DNA of 58,441 bases from Clostridia bacterium (GCA_017517665.1 JAFWYP010000030.1:1-58441), one strand, 5' to 3'; counted from the first letter of the stretch, positions 44,286 to 53,481 are shown. The notes: generated by a model from the letters alone, not told the origin. Translations and numbers: made by a program.

Positions 44286-46025
44286 ATGAAAAGAAAAGTT
44301 CAAAAAATAATTTCTCTTGTTCTCGCAATTGCCGTTATGCTTACAAGCACGGTGTTTGCAAACGCATCCGATGCTGAAGCTATGGATAACAGCGGAATTA
44401 TGTTCTGCACCAATGCAATTAACGGACTTCTCAATGCAGTTTTCATGGGATTCGGTGCACTTTTTCCCAAGAATTTTGAAAACGTTGACGAATATAAAAC
44501 CGAAAATTTCTATGAAGGAACTGAAAATTTCCTTGAAGAACCCGCCGGAAATGCAAAATGGTATCTCGGCTTCGGCAAGGCAAGCATGGTTCCTGAAAAC
44601 CTTAAGGACGGTTCAAAGGAATACTACACGGGCGGATATTTCACCCAGAAAATCAACGGTGTTTACGATGACCAGGGTGCAAATGCAATTGCAATCAGCG
44701 ATAACTCGGGCAGAGGCACGGTTGTTATGGCTGCGATTGACGGCATAGGTGTCTGCAATGCGGATGTACGCACAATCCGTGCGGAAGCGGAACGCAAGCT
44801 TAAGGATAAGGGCGTCAAAAGCGATATTGTTGCAATCAATATCAACAGCACACACTGCCACACGGTTATCGACACTCAGGGCTTCGGTCTTGAACCTCTT
44901 ATCAAAACCGTTTTTCAGAATCTCTTTTCATTCATGCCTTTTGTTGAAAAAACAAGAAGCATCGACCCCGAGTTTTATGAGTATATGATTGACGGCGCTT
45001 CCGATGCGGTTGTTGAAGCATATATGAACAAAGAACCCGGTGAGCTTTATTATTTTGAAACCAAGGGTATCGGCTACAGCGAAAGAAACAACAATTATCT
45101 TGATGATGAATACGGTTATATTTTCAACAAGAGATACGATACGGAAGGCTATCAGCATGTTATTGCTTGTTTCAAGTTTGTTCCCGATAATCAAGAATCG
45201 GCTCCCACGGTTTTTGCAAATTTCGGCGGACATCCCACGACAATCAACAGAGAAACCAAGCTTCTTTCAGCCGACTATCCCAATTATATTGAACACAAAA
45301 TCAACGCCGAGGGCATGAATTTCATGTTTATTCAGGGCGCACAGGCACCGATTTCGGTCAATAAAGGCGGTGTTAAGACAGAGTCGATTCTGGCTGAAAT
45401 TGAAGCGGAAATCGCAGCTGACCCAAGAACGGCGGATTATGCTGAGGCAAAGAAGCTCGGCTATGAATTTGCGAGAATTATTCTTGAAGCTGAAGAAAAC
45501 GCAGTGCGCATTGAACCCGTGCTTAATGTCAGAATGAAGGAAGTTACCGTTCCTCTTGAATACGGACTCATGGAGCTCGGCGCCGTTTCGGGTCTTCTCG
45601 GAATGACGGTTGTCCGTGACAAATCCGCACCTGCAGGCTATTCAATCATCACTGAAGTCGGTTATCTTGAAATCGGCAAGGATATAGTTATGCTTACCGT
45701 TCCCGGTGAGCTTGTTCCCCAGCTTGTTTACGGCAACGTTGTTGACAAAACACAGTCATATCTCGGCGAGGACTGGACTCTCGATTATACAGCAGATATC
45801 ATCGGCGAAGGAAAAACGGTTCTTGTTATGGGCCTTTGCAACGATGCAATCGGATATATCGTTCCCGATAACGACTATGCTCCTTTCATTGCCGATTCAC
45901 TCTGGAATACCGAACTGGGCGAAAAGCTCTGGGGCAAACCCCAGCGTCACTATGAAGAAATGCTTTCAGCAGGAAGCAAGGCAGGCTCAACAGTTATCGG
46001 TGCACTTAACGAGATTGTTAAATAG
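44286..46025 (+). CDS. Secreted neutral/alkaline ceramidase-like hydrolase
   Basis: 579 residues. An N-terminal signal peptide (KRKVQKIISLVLAIAVMLTS, cleavage near ANA-SDA at about 28). Metal-site residues H190 and H192 in STHCHT correspond to the THTH of neutral ceramidases, H316 in GGHPTT is a further ligand, and SADYPNY (328-334) and NDAIGYIVPDNDY resemble the catalytic and C-terminal blocks of that family. It would cleave the N-acyl bond of ceramide-type lipids outside the cell, releasing a fatty acid and sphingoid base. It is first in an operon with a symporter and an acetyltransferase. Confidence 0.8.
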   Translation: MKRKVQKIISLVLAIAVMLTSTVFANASDAEAMDNSGIMFCTNAINGLLNAVFMGFGALFPKNFENVDEYKTENFYEGTENFLEEPAGNAKWYLGFGKASMVPENLKDGSKEYYTGGYFTQKINGVYDDQGANAIAISDNSGRGTVVMAAIDGIGVCNADVRTIRAEAERKLKDKGVKSDIVAININSTHCHTVIDTQGFGLEPLIKTVFQNLFSFMPFVEKTRSIDPEFYEYMIDGASDAVVEAYMNKEPGELYYFETKGIGYSERNNNYLDDEYGYIFNKRYDTEGYQHVIACFKFVPDNQESAPTVFANFGGHPTTINRETKLLSADYPNYIEHKINAEGMNFMFIQGAQAPISVNKGGVKTESILAEIEAEIAADPRTADYAEAKKLGYEFARIILEAEENAVRIEPVLNVRMKEVTVPLEYGLMELGAVSGLLGMTVVRDKSAPAGYSIITEVGYLEIGKDIVMLTVPGELVPQLVYGNVVDKTQSYLGEDWTLDYTADIIGEGKTVLVMGLCNDAIGYIVPDNDYAPFIADSLWNTELGEKLWGKPQRHYEEMLSAGSKAGSTVIGALNEIVK

Positions 46026-46068
46026 TATAAATCCGAACCCGCTGATTGAAAAATAAGGGAGTGAAATC

Positions 46069-47682
46069 ATGCCGTTAAATAACGACTTTCAGTCAAACGC
46101 AAAAGCGTTTGAAGAACTCCGCCGTATGCAACAGGAAAAAGAGAACAAATCTGCTGCCTCAAAAACGCAGGACCGTCGGTATGTCGGAACAAAAGAATCC
46201 GTCGGATTCATAATCTGGGATGCTGCACAGAGCTTTAACATCAATATCTTCTCAAACCGTTTCATCACCAGCATCGTGGGCGTTGACCTCGGTCTGCAGA
46301 CTATCGTCAACACCATCAACAGCGTTTGGGATATCGTTAATGATATTTTCTTCGGTACCGTTATTGACAAAACGAGAACCCGCTGGGGTAAGTTCAGACC
46401 TTATCTGATGTTTCTTGCAATTCCCGGCTGTGTTCTGACCTGTCTTTATTGGCTCATGCCCCATCTTTTTGAGGGGACATCGGAGACCGATATAACCAAA
46501 CTCGCATTTTATTTGATTCTGACGGTTGTAAGAGAGGGTATCTCCACCTTCCAGACGATTTCGAGAACAGGTCTTATGTCAACCATAACGCCTCATCCGA
46601 ATGACAGAACAAGGCTGATTACCCTTGCGAACTTTGCATCGGGTGTCTTTGGTGAAAAGCTGCCCGAACAAGCGGTAACCATTCTCATTGATGTTCTCAG
46701 AAGCATGTATCTCAACGATGCAGGCAAGCTTGCAAAGGCTTACACCAATCTTTTTGTGGGAATGGGTTGTTTTACAACCATTGCTTCGAGTGCCTCGTCA
46801 TTCTGGTTCTTCTATAACTCCGAAGAAAGAGTCATGCAGTCCATAAAGACACCGAGTGTTCTCATGTCGATAAAATCGGTTATCAAAAACAAGCCCTTGC
46901 TCCTGATAACTCTTTCGGATTTCCTCAGCGGATTTGCAATCAAGGGCAACGAAGACGATTATTATACCGACGTTCTTCATTTCTCGTCAATGACACTTGT
47001 GGCAGGCATTCCCGCCGCACCGATAAGCCCTGCTAGCTATGCATGGGTGCCCTGGATGAGAAGACACTTTTCAAGCCGTCTGCTTTACATTCTCGCAAAA
47101 GAAGTCGGCAATATTCTCTATGTTCCCGTCTTCCTTTTCGGCTGTATCGGCATGAAGAAGGACTATTCGGGCGGTATGTATCAGAAAGTTGTTCCCATGG
47201 GATTTGCAATGGCTCTCTGGGAGCTCATCTGGACTCTCTTCTACGGTCTTAAGTCCGTCATCGGAACGGAAATGTATAACGAAGCTATGGATTACTGCGA
47301 ATGGAAAAACGGCTACAGAACAGAGGCTATGGCTTCCGTTGCAAAGGGAATAGCCGAAAAGGTTTCATCAAATACAAGCACGGTTGTTACTACCGCCATC
47401 AAAAAAATGATAGGCTATGAGGCAAACGCATTCAGAATGGGTACGGAACAGACCGACAAGGTTAAATTCTTCCTTTTCGCCATGTTCACAATTATTCCCG
47501 CCGTAACGGGTTCTCTCGGAATAATCCCCATGCTTTTCTATGATCTCGACAACGATAAAAAAGAAAAAATGTATGCAGAGCTTCTTGAACGCCGCAAACT
47601 GATGTCGGATGCGGTTGAAAGCGATAACGAAGAAATGCTCAGACTTGCAGCCGAGGCACAGATTGGCGTCAGCAAGAATTAA
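46069..47682 (+). CDS. GPH (MelB-like) sodium:solute symporter, MFS
   Basis: 537 residues, about 12 membrane helices. The loop after helix 2 holds the hallmark D-K-T-R-T-R-W-G-K-F-R-P-Y of the glycoside-pentoside-hexuronide family, and the C-terminal half has GIIPMLFYDLD. N-terminal 45 residues form a charged cytoplasmic tail. It imports a solute with Na+ or H+. The link with a ceramidase suggests uptake of a sugar headgroup or breakdown product, which is inference. Confidence 0.9.
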   Translation: MPLNNDFQSNAKAFEELRRMQQEKENKSAASKTQDRRYVGTKESVGFIIWDAAQSFNINIFSNRFITSIVGVDLGLQTIVNTINSVWDIVNDIFFGTVIDKTRTRWGKFRPYLMFLAIPGCVLTCLYWLMPHLFEGTSETDITKLAFYLILTVVREGISTFQTISRTGLMSTITPHPNDRTRLITLANFASGVFGEKLPEQAVTILIDVLRSMYLNDAGKLAKAYTNLFVGMGCFTTIASSASSFWFFYNSEERVMQSIKTPSVLMSIKSVIKNKPLLLITLSDFLSGFAIKGNEDDYYTDVLHFSSMTLVAGIPAAPISPASYAWVPWMRRHFSSRLLYILAKEVGNILYVPVFLFGCIGMKKDYSGGMYQKVVPMGFAMALWELIWTLFYGLKSVIGTEMYNEAMDYCEWKNGYRTEAMASVAKGIAEKVSSNTSTVVTTAIKKMIGYEANAFRMGTEQTDKVKFFLFAMFTIIPAVTGSLGIIPMLFYDLDNDKKEKMYAELLERRKLMSDAVESDNEEMLRLAAEAQIGVSKN

Positions 47683-47691
47683 GGTGATTCT

Positions 47692-48852
47692 ATGGAAATA
47701 AGATATATCAGACCTGACGAAGCTGCCGATTTTCAAAAGGTTTCGGCAGCATCGTTTGCATGGAAATTCAATGCCGAAAAGGACGGCACGGTCAAGGTTC
47801 CCGTTCTTGCGGCGTTTTTAAACGGTAAGCTTATCGCAGGCGTTGAAATATTTGATTTCAAAACCAACTACTGCGGAAATCTCCTCAACTCAATTGTGGT
47901 AAGCGGTGTTTGCAGCCGGCCTGAGCACCGAAGAATAGGCAGTGTCCGTGAAATAATGAAAAAAATCGGTGAAACTGCCCTTGAAAACGATTGGACAATC
48001 GGGTTCCTGCATCCGTTTTCAATTGAATACTATGAAAAATTCGGCTATGCAAATCTTAACCGTATGTTCGCAATAAGAGTTCCGTTTGAAAACCTCAGGC
48101 ATATTCCGCGTAACACCGATGCAGTTCTTTATACGGGCGAACAGTTTGAAGACCTGAAAGAGCTTCACACAAAATGTGCATTAAGAGAAAATCTGATGAC
48201 CCTGCGCGAAGAAAAAAAGTATTTCTGCGACACACCCCTTGAAAGCGCAGACTACACATATATGAGATATGATACAGACGGAAAGGCAGACGGCTATGTT
48301 CGTTTCACTGTCGAAAGACCGAATGAGCTCAATGTTGAAGAACTTTTCGCATTATCTCCTGAAGCGGTTTACGGAATAATCGGTTTTCTGCGCAACTATG
48401 ACGGAATAGTTAAAGATCTTTTTGTCAGAATGCAGTATCAGGGTTCGGGGTTTGCCTGCATAGCCGACAGAATCGACGGCGTCACCTATGAATTCAACGG
48501 CAGTACTGCAGCAAGAATTTACAATTTGAAAAAACTTCTTGAAAACAACAGCTACCCGAAAGAATACGGTAAATTCCGTATTCTGAGCATAGACGAATTC
48601 GAGCAGAACAACGGAATTTTTGAGGTTGAATATCAGGACGGAAAAGCCGTTGTTACGCATAAAGCAGAAGGTGATTACGACATAGCTCTGACCGCACCTG
48701 CCGCCGCAAGGCTCATGCTTGCAGGCGAAGGTCACACCGCAAAAACCGCAATTTACATAGACGGCGTTGAAATCAATGGCAATGCCGATGATTTCTTCAG
48801 AGCATTCCCTTACCGCCAGACACGGTTTATGGACAGCGATTGGTCGGTATAA
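47692..48852 (+). CDS. Eis-like GNAT N-acetyltransferase with SCP2 domain
   Basis: 386 residues. N-terminal GNAT fold with acetyl-CoA loop VCSRPEHRRIGSVREIM at about 80-95 and FYEKFGY-like YYEKFGYANL; a second GNAT-like half follows, and the C-terminal 100 residues resemble the sterol-carrier SCP2 domain found in Eis. Eis proteins acetylate lysines of aminoglycosides and proteins or small amines. Ten nt separate it from the symporter stop, so they are co-transcribed. Sphingoid bases released by the ceramidase carry an amine that could be a target, but there is no direct evidence. Confidence 0.85.
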   Translation: MEIRYIRPDEAADFQKVSAASFAWKFNAEKDGTVKVPVLAAFLNGKLIAGVEIFDFKTNYCGNLLNSIVVSGVCSRPEHRRIGSVREIMKKIGETALENDWTIGFLHPFSIEYYEKFGYANLNRMFAIRVPFENLRHIPRNTDAVLYTGEQFEDLKELHTKCALRENLMTLREEKKYFCDTPLESADYTYMRYDTDGKADGYVRFTVERPNELNVEELFALSPEAVYGIIGFLRNYDGIVKDLFVRMQYQGSGFACIADRIDGVTYEFNGSTAARIYNLKKLLENNSYPKEYGKFRILSIDEFEQNNGIFEVEYQDGKAVVTHKAEGDYDIALTAPAAARLMLAGEGHTAKTAIYIDGVEINGNADDFFRAFPYRQTRFMDSDWSV

Positions 48853-48864
48853 GGAGAAAATAAT

Positions 48865-48948
48865 ATGAATGCAATCAATCCCTATACTGTTGCAATTTGT
48901 GAATTTATGGGAAAAGTCTGTAATTTTTTCCATCCGGCATTATATTAA
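48865..48948 (+). CDS. 27-residue small ORF ending the ceramidase operon
   Basis: A short frame starting MNAINPYTVA and ending FFHPALY, with a full ribosome site (AAGGAG, 8 nt spacing) and only 12 nt after the acetyltransferase stop. It contains two Cys and no charged end, and would be a hydrophobic peptide. It is too short to classify; the ribosome site and position argue that it is translated. The terminator follows directly. Confidence 0.5.
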   Translation: MNAINPYTVAICEFMGKVCNFFHPALY

Positions 48949-48950
48949 TC

Positions 48951-48992
48951 AAAAAGCCTTGCAAACTCTGAAGTCTGCAAGGCTTTTTGATT
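48951..48992. terminator. Bidirectional intrinsic terminator
   Basis: Perfect 13-bp stem AAAAAGCCTTGCA / TGCAAGGCTTTTT (48951-48963 with 48976-48988), acting for both the ceramidase operon and the convergent lipase gene. Confidence 0.9.
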
Positions 48993-50820
48993 ATTTTGTG
49001 ATAAGTCTGATTAATTTTCTGATGGGGGAAAGCAATCTGTCAATAAGGCTTCCGCCTCCGAAAAGTAAGAGCGAACCCTTGCTCATGGCATAGGTTATAT
49101 CTTCAAGAATCGTGGCAATAGGTGAGGGCTTTTCGGGTTCGGGATTATCATATCCTTCAGCACCAACCTTACAGAGAATTGCAATAAGTCTCTTTTCTGC
49201 TGCTTCAACTCTCGACCGGTCTGCAACGGTCAGCTTAAGGACTGACTCCCCTTCCACTATAGCCGCATTAAGCTCGCCTTTATTCTCCTCGCTGAGATTT
49301 GATTGGTCAACTCTCTTTGCATCGGGAAGCTTCCAGCGGCGTATGCTCTGAGTATAGCATGGACCGTTATACTGCGGATACATCTCGGGGTTATCGTTGA
49401 CATTCGTCACTTCGCCGAGAATAATTGCCTTTGCAAGGTTAAGAACAACATCGTTATATCCGACTTCATGGTGTTGGTCAAGGAAAATCCATGTGTTTTC
49501 GGGAAGAAGTGCCGTTGAAGTGTCCACCATATTGTCGGGCGAAACGTGGTTGTGGTCGGGATTTGTGCAACGGGTATTCTTTTCGTAGTCAACATCATCA
49601 ATGGTGCTTTTGCCTGCCGCACCCGTTGCACCGAGGGTCGTTGACGAAAGATTGACTATACCGTCGGAATTGACCTTTTCAGCGGAAGCAACTATATTGA
49701 AATATCTATACATTTCTTCGCCGAGGTCAAGATTTGCACCTGCGATTGAGTCAACCTTAACGCCGTCTGCAACCGCATCAAGAATATTTTGCCTGAGGTT
49801 AAGCCGTGCTATCTGAAAACGGTCCGTTCTTTCTTTGAGAACGGGTTTGTCGGCGAGATATCTTGCGGCAAGTGCATCATATCTGTATGACGGAAGCATC
49901 GCCCAGAATTGAGGACAGTTAAGCATAAGAGTATCAAGAATACCGCTTATCGCACCCGAAAGAAACGCATTGACGCCCGAACGCGGTATGATATGCAGAA
50001 TTGAATTAATAAGATATCCGAGAGTTGTGCTTCCCTTCGACTCTGCAAAAATATTTGTCATAAACTGATGATAGAGATATTCATCGTCGAGGCGCCATTC
50101 TCTTGCAAAGAAATCGGCAACAATGTCTGTGCCGTCAAGGCAGGCAACCGTATTGACAACACGGTCGAGTTTTTCATGACCGTACTTATCAAGATATGCG
50201 GTGAGAATCGTGCCGCCGAGGCTGACGGGAAGAAGTGTTACCTTATCGTGACCCGTCTGCTTTTTAACCATTTCAATATATTCGTCAAGTTCATCAGCCG
50301 AATCCATGGGGTCTCCCACAAGGTTAAATGTGAAAAAATATACATGATCCTCTCCGATTTCATCAACAAGCGTTTTTATGGGAACCATTCTGTAAGTCCA
50401 GTCAAGTTCATCCTCGGTCATCTTTTCAAGAGAATGGTTCCATCTCTGAGTTTTGAGATTTTCAACATGGTTGCCGTTTTCGTCACACCTTTGGTATTTG
50501 AATATTTCGGAAACAAAATTATATGCAACCTTATCAAGCCCGATGTTTGTCTGGAAAGCGATTGTTGCGAATGCACTTGCAATAAGTTTTGCAATGTTAC
50601 CCGCCGAAAGTGCCGCTTCGTTGAGAATCATCAGAGTGCCTCCGATATGGCTTCCATTATACATAACAGGTTCATCATTTTCGTTATAAAGATATGTGGG
50701 TGAATGATTTATGCCCGGAAGAACGATTACGGGCGAATGTCCGCATTTTCCGCCGCAGTCGGTTTCCGTTGCCGATGCATTCACCGTACCTGCCGAAACA
50801 AGCACTGATGTACAAGCCAT
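48991..50820 (-). CDS. LCAT-like alpha/beta hydrolase (lipase), secreted
   Basis: 609 residues. The opening VIVLPGINHS is the oxyanion-region strand of lipases, and the nucleophile is S200 in LLPVSLGGTI, with Pro in place of the first Gly of GxSxG as in LCAT relatives. A later Asp/His pair is plausible near NTWIFLDQHHEVGYND. The N-terminal hydrophobic segment ACTSVLVSAG ending VNASA looks like the core and cleavage site of a signal peptide, yet its basic front part is in another frame upstream (50854). It lies tail to tail with the ceramidase operon and may break ester-linked lipids outside the cell. Confidence 0.8.
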   Translation of the reverse strand: MACTSVLVSAGTVNASATETDCGGKCGHSPVIVLPGINHSPTYLYNENDEPVMYNGSHIGGTLMILNEAALSAGNIAKLIASAFATIAFQTNIGLDKVAYNFVSEIFKYQRCDENGNHVENLKTQRWNHSLEKMTEDELDWTYRMVPIKTLVDEIGEDHVYFFTFNLVGDPMDSADELDEYIEMVKKQTGHDKVTLLPVSLGGTILTAYLDKYGHEKLDRVVNTVACLDGTDIVADFFAREWRLDDEYLYHQFMTNIFAESKGSTTLGYLINSILHIIPRSGVNAFLSGAISGILDTLMLNCPQFWAMLPSYRYDALAARYLADKPVLKERTDRFQIARLNLRQNILDAVADGVKVDSIAGANLDLGEEMYRYFNIVASAEKVNSDGIVNLSSTTLGATGAAGKSTIDDVDYEKNTRCTNPDHNHVSPDNMVDTSTALLPENTWIFLDQHHEVGYNDVVLNLAKAIILGEVTNVNDNPEMYPQYNGPCYTQSIRRWKLPDAKRVDQSNLSEENKGELNAAIVEGESVLKLTVADRSRVEAAEKRLIAILCKVGAEGYDNPEPEKPSPIATILEDITYAMSKGSLLLFGGGSLIDRLLSPIRKLIRLITK

Positions 50821-50915
50821 AAAAGTTTTCCCTCTTTTCCATTCTCTTTCTCATTTTCAAATTCCCTCATTTACAGCGTGTTTTTCATCGACTCAGACTG
50901 CATACTGTAGAAGTT

Positions 50916-51035
50916 TTACGCAACAACCTCAAAGGTGCAGTTGCTGTCAGGAAGATTTTCAAGTTCGATTTTCACCGTTTCGGGAACAACATATCTGTAA
51001 TATATTCCACTGTAATCATCAGGCTGTATTTTATC
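50916..51035 (-). pseudogene. Short remnant of a lost coding sequence
   Basis: A 39-codon open stretch without start codon (contains IYYRYVVPETVKIELENLP and ends EVVA-stop) that reads like the C-terminal strand of a beta domain. An upstream stop in the same frame closes it. The rest of the 611-bp gap 50821-51431 shows no convincing gene; a + strand frame at 51122-51310 lacks a ribosome site. Confidence 0.35.
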
Positions 51036-51341
51036 TTATCACACATAGTAAAAAGTTACAATATGTATTATTAATGAGTATAAAACAATAATAAAGCAAC
51101 ACTTACATTCAATGAAAAGAGATGCTTGTTGCCGCTGACTGCTTTACGGGCGAAGGAAGAGATGTTGATACAGTTTACTGTGAGTTAGGCGATATCGGCG
51201 GAATTTCATCAGGTGCATCACAAGAAGCTTTTCAACCGCCTGATTTATCGGTAAATCTTAAGGCATTAACCTTTATTATTAAACTTATTATGAAAATTTC
51301 TGCTTATTAAAATAACAATTTTTATTACATTAAAAAAGACA

Positions 51342-51381
51342 ACCCCAAAAGAGTGCAGAATTTACTGCACCCTTTGAGGGC
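51342..51381 (-). repeat. Imperfect inverted repeat in the intergenic region
   Basis: Arms CCCTCAAAGGGTGCAG and CTGCACTCTTTTGGGG pair with a few mismatches around a 6-nt loop, followed on the minus strand by TTGTCTTTTTT. It may be a second terminator for the recombinase gene, or part of a mobile-element end. Confidence 0.45.
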
Positions 51382-51390
51382 TTCGATTAC

Positions 51391-51436
51391 AAAAAAATTG
51401 AGTATTCACAGGTCAAATCCCTTATGAATACTCAAT
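51391..51436 (-). terminator. Terminator containing the recombinase stop codon
   Basis: Perfect 12-bp stem ATTGAGTATTCA / TGAATACTCAAT (51425-51436 with 51397-51408) then seven T residues on the minus strand. The TGA of the recombinase (51432-51434) lies in the 5' arm. Confidence 0.8.
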
Positions 51437-52913
51437 ATGGTCGGAGTAAAGATGATATATCCAAACCCGCGCAAGCGGTTTCAATCTCTTGGAAAGAAAC
51501 ACGCTTTGCGCCTTTTCGGTAATTAAGATTTATGAGAATTTCGTCGTCATAAACGACTACACTGTTTACAAATCTGTCGATTAATGCTCTGCGACCTTCA
51601 AGAGTATTCGTATCAATATTTCTGAAACTCATTATGTAGAACATTATCTGTTCATAAGAGAAAGTCGGTTTTTTGATTTCTTCCTGAATTATGCTCAATT
51701 CAAGTTTTCTTTTCGTTTCTTCAAGCTCATCAAGTCTTCGCTTTGCAGAGTCATTTATAATGCCTGCCTGAATGGCATTCAGCATATTTTCTATGCCCTT
51801 TTCGGTGTCAGCAAGCTGTTTCCTCATCATCGGCAACTCACCGCATTCCTGTCCCTGTGCTTCATACGCCATTTCCGTAAAGTATTTTACAAAATCATCG
51901 TCTGAAATCATTTCTTTGACATACTTGATAACAACATATTCAATCTTATCCTTACGGATTGATTTGTGTTTTGCATTGCAAGTCTTTTTTCTTTTTGTGT
52001 TGGCACATCGGTAGTATCTGTATTTTCTGCTCTTGTATTTACTTGTTCCTATTTCGCCAACCATAAATGCACCGCAGGTTCCGCAGAATAATTTTGTTGT
52101 CAGCAGATAATCGTCTTCGGCTTTACGTTGAGCCGGAGCTTTTTTGTTTTTCTCCATCCGTTCCTGAACCCTGTCAAACAAGTCTTTCGGAACGATGGCG
52201 GGGATTCCGTCGGGAATCACAATGTCACGATACTTGTATTCACCCATATATCTTCGGTTGTGAAGAACACCCGAAACAAAGTTAAGGTCAATGTCGCCAC
52301 CTTTGTTTGTCTTTGCACCGAGTTCGTTGAGTCGGTCACGGATTTCTTTCATTATCATTCCGTCATCGTACATTTTAAAGATGTCAAGCACAACAGGTGC
52401 GGTCAACGGATTAATCTGATAATGTTTTTCTTCATCAATCGTGTAACCGTAAGTCGGAGTGCCGCCGTTGTATTTGCATTTCAGGGCATTCTCTGTGTGA
52501 CCTCTAATTACCTTGACTGCAAGTTCGGCAGAGTAGTATTCCGCCATACCTTCGAGCAACGATTCAAGAATAATTCCTTCAGGACCATCTGCAATATTTT
52601 CTGTTGCCGATACAACTTTTACGCCGTTCCTTTTGAGCGTTGCTTTGTAGTGTGCACTGTCATATCTGTTGCGGGAAAATCTGTCGAGTTTCCAGACGAT
52701 AACCATATCGAACAAGCCTTTTGCACTGTCCTTAATCATCTGCAAAAACTCGGGTCGGTTATCTGTCTTTGCGGAAAACGCACGGTCAATGTAATGTCGG
52801 ACAATCGTGATTCCGTTCTTGTCGCAATACTGTGTACATTCTCTCAACTGACCCTCAATGGATTCTTCTCTCTGACCTTCTGTGGAGTATCGTGCGTAGA
52901 TAACTGCTTTCAA
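51432..52913 (-). CDS. Large serine recombinase
   Basis: 493 residues. N-terminal resolvase domain with catalytic S10 in IYARYSTEGQ and WKLDRFSRNRYD. A recombinase domain follows (TPTYGYTIDEEK...RRYMGEYKYRD), then a zinc ribbon with CGTCGAF and a second Cys pair, then a coiled-coil C terminus. Such enzymes integrate or excise phage-like or ICE elements. The start overlaps the end of the XRE regulator gene by 4 nt, so the two are co-expressed. Compared with the recombinase at 56267-57928 it is a separate type. Confidence 0.92.
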   Translation of the reverse strand: MKAVIYARYSTEGQREESIEGQLRECTQYCDKNGITIVRHYIDRAFSAKTDNRPEFLQMIKDSAKGLFDMVIVWKLDRFSRNRYDSAHYKATLKRNGVKVVSATENIADGPEGIILESLLEGMAEYYSAELAVKVIRGHTENALKCKYNGGTPTYGYTIDEEKHYQINPLTAPVVLDIFKMYDDGMIMKEIRDRLNELGAKTNKGGDIDLNFVSGVLHNRRYMGEYKYRDIVIPDGIPAIVPKDLFDRVQERMEKNKKAPAQRKAEDDYLLTTKLFCGTCGAFMVGEIGTSKYKSRKYRYYRCANTKRKKTCNAKHKSIRKDKIEYVVIKYVKEMISDDDFVKYFTEMAYEAQGQECGELPMMRKQLADTEKGIENMLNAIQAGIINDSAKRRLDELEETKRKLELSIIQEEIKKPTFSYEQIMFYIMSFRNIDTNTLEGRRALIDRFVNSVVVYDDEILINLNYRKGAKRVSFQEIETACAGLDISSLLRPY

Positions 52914-53266
52914 TCATCTGTCACCCCCTCAGAACTCAAAAGTTTCAGAAGAGTTGCCTTGAGTTGATGGTTTGCTCTGGAGTTGGGGTCAAAGCACATT
53001 TCAACAAACTTTTCCATTTCGGGACTGTACTTTGTTTTGTGTTCATACAGTCTGCCTTGCGGATTATCTGTCCTGCCGTAGATATAATCAAGCGACACAT
53101 CATAGTAATCTGCAAGCTTAACCATATTTTCAGGCGAAGGTGTTGCCGAGCCGTTTTCATATCGGTTGATGCTCGACTGCTTCATTCCCGAAATCTGAGC
53201 AAGTTTGTTTTGGGAAAGACCCACACTTTCACGGAGCGATTTCAGCCTTTTGCTGATGATTTCCAT
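52910..53266 (-). CDS. XRE-family HTH regulator preceding the recombinase
   Basis: 118 residues with an HTH_3 fold (SVGLSQNKLAQISGMKQSSINRYE at about 14-37), then PSPENMVKLADYYDVSLDYI, the typical end of the domain, and a short acidic C-terminal tail (EKFVEMCFDPNSRAN). It should be a cI/Cro-like repressor of its own operon, which ends with the recombinase. The promoter in front carries an inverted repeat overlapping the -35 and -10 boxes. Confidence 0.9.
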   Translation of the reverse strand: MEIISKRLKSLRESVGLSQNKLAQISGMKQSSINRYENGSATPSPENMVKLADYYDVSLDYIYGRTDNPQGRLYEHKTKYSPEMEKFVEMCFDPNSRANHQLKATLLKLLSSEGVTDD

Positions 53267-53298
53267 CGTTTCACCTCCTAATATTATATTGTGTAATC

Positions 53299-53334
53299 AT
53301 TGTAGCACAAACAATTATAAATGTCAACTACAAT
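53299..53334 (-). promoter_or_regulatory. XRE-recombinase promoter with embedded operator
   Basis: Minus strand TTGACA (53322-53327), 17 nt, TACAAT (53299-53304). An inverted repeat ATTGTAG / CTACAAT (53299-53305 and 53328-53334) sits on the -10 box and just upstream of the -35 box, the position expected for an autorepressor. Confidence 0.75.
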
Positions 53335-53356
53335 TTTGCATATGAACTGAAAGGGG

Positions 53357-53378
53357 TTAGGCGAAATTTTTTGCCTAA
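53357..53378. repeat. Inverted repeat TTAGGC / GCCTAA
   Basis: Six-bp arms (53357-53362 and 53373-53378) around a 10-nt spacer, between the divergent XRE genes. A longer pair GCCTTT / AAAGGC also flanks the next 35 nt. Possible second operator for the neighbouring regulators. Confidence 0.35.
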
Positions 53379-53433
53379 ACAAACAACACAAGCCTTTCTC
53401 TTGTTACGAGACTTTTTCTCTCAAAAGGCGTTA

Positions 53434-53481
53434 TTGATTTATGCAAATACATAATGTAAAATTTAATCAAGGAAGCGCTTC
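53434..53481 (+). promoter_or_regulatory. Promoter and palindromic operator of the second XRE gene
   Basis: TTGATT (53434-53439), 17 nt, TAAAAT (53457-53462). A perfect 10-bp palindrome GAAGCGCTTC (53472-53481) overlaps the likely start point, a position suited to repression. Confidence 0.6.

Noticed and set aside
51122-51310. 62-codon + strand frame in the gap before the recombinase
   Set aside because: No ribosome site, no recognisable motif, and it ends in A+T-rich sequence.
52128-52967. 279-codon + strand frame opposite the recombinase
   Set aside because: Antisense to a gene with unmistakable recombinase motifs; its Cys/Phe-rich text is typical of a reverse-strand shadow.
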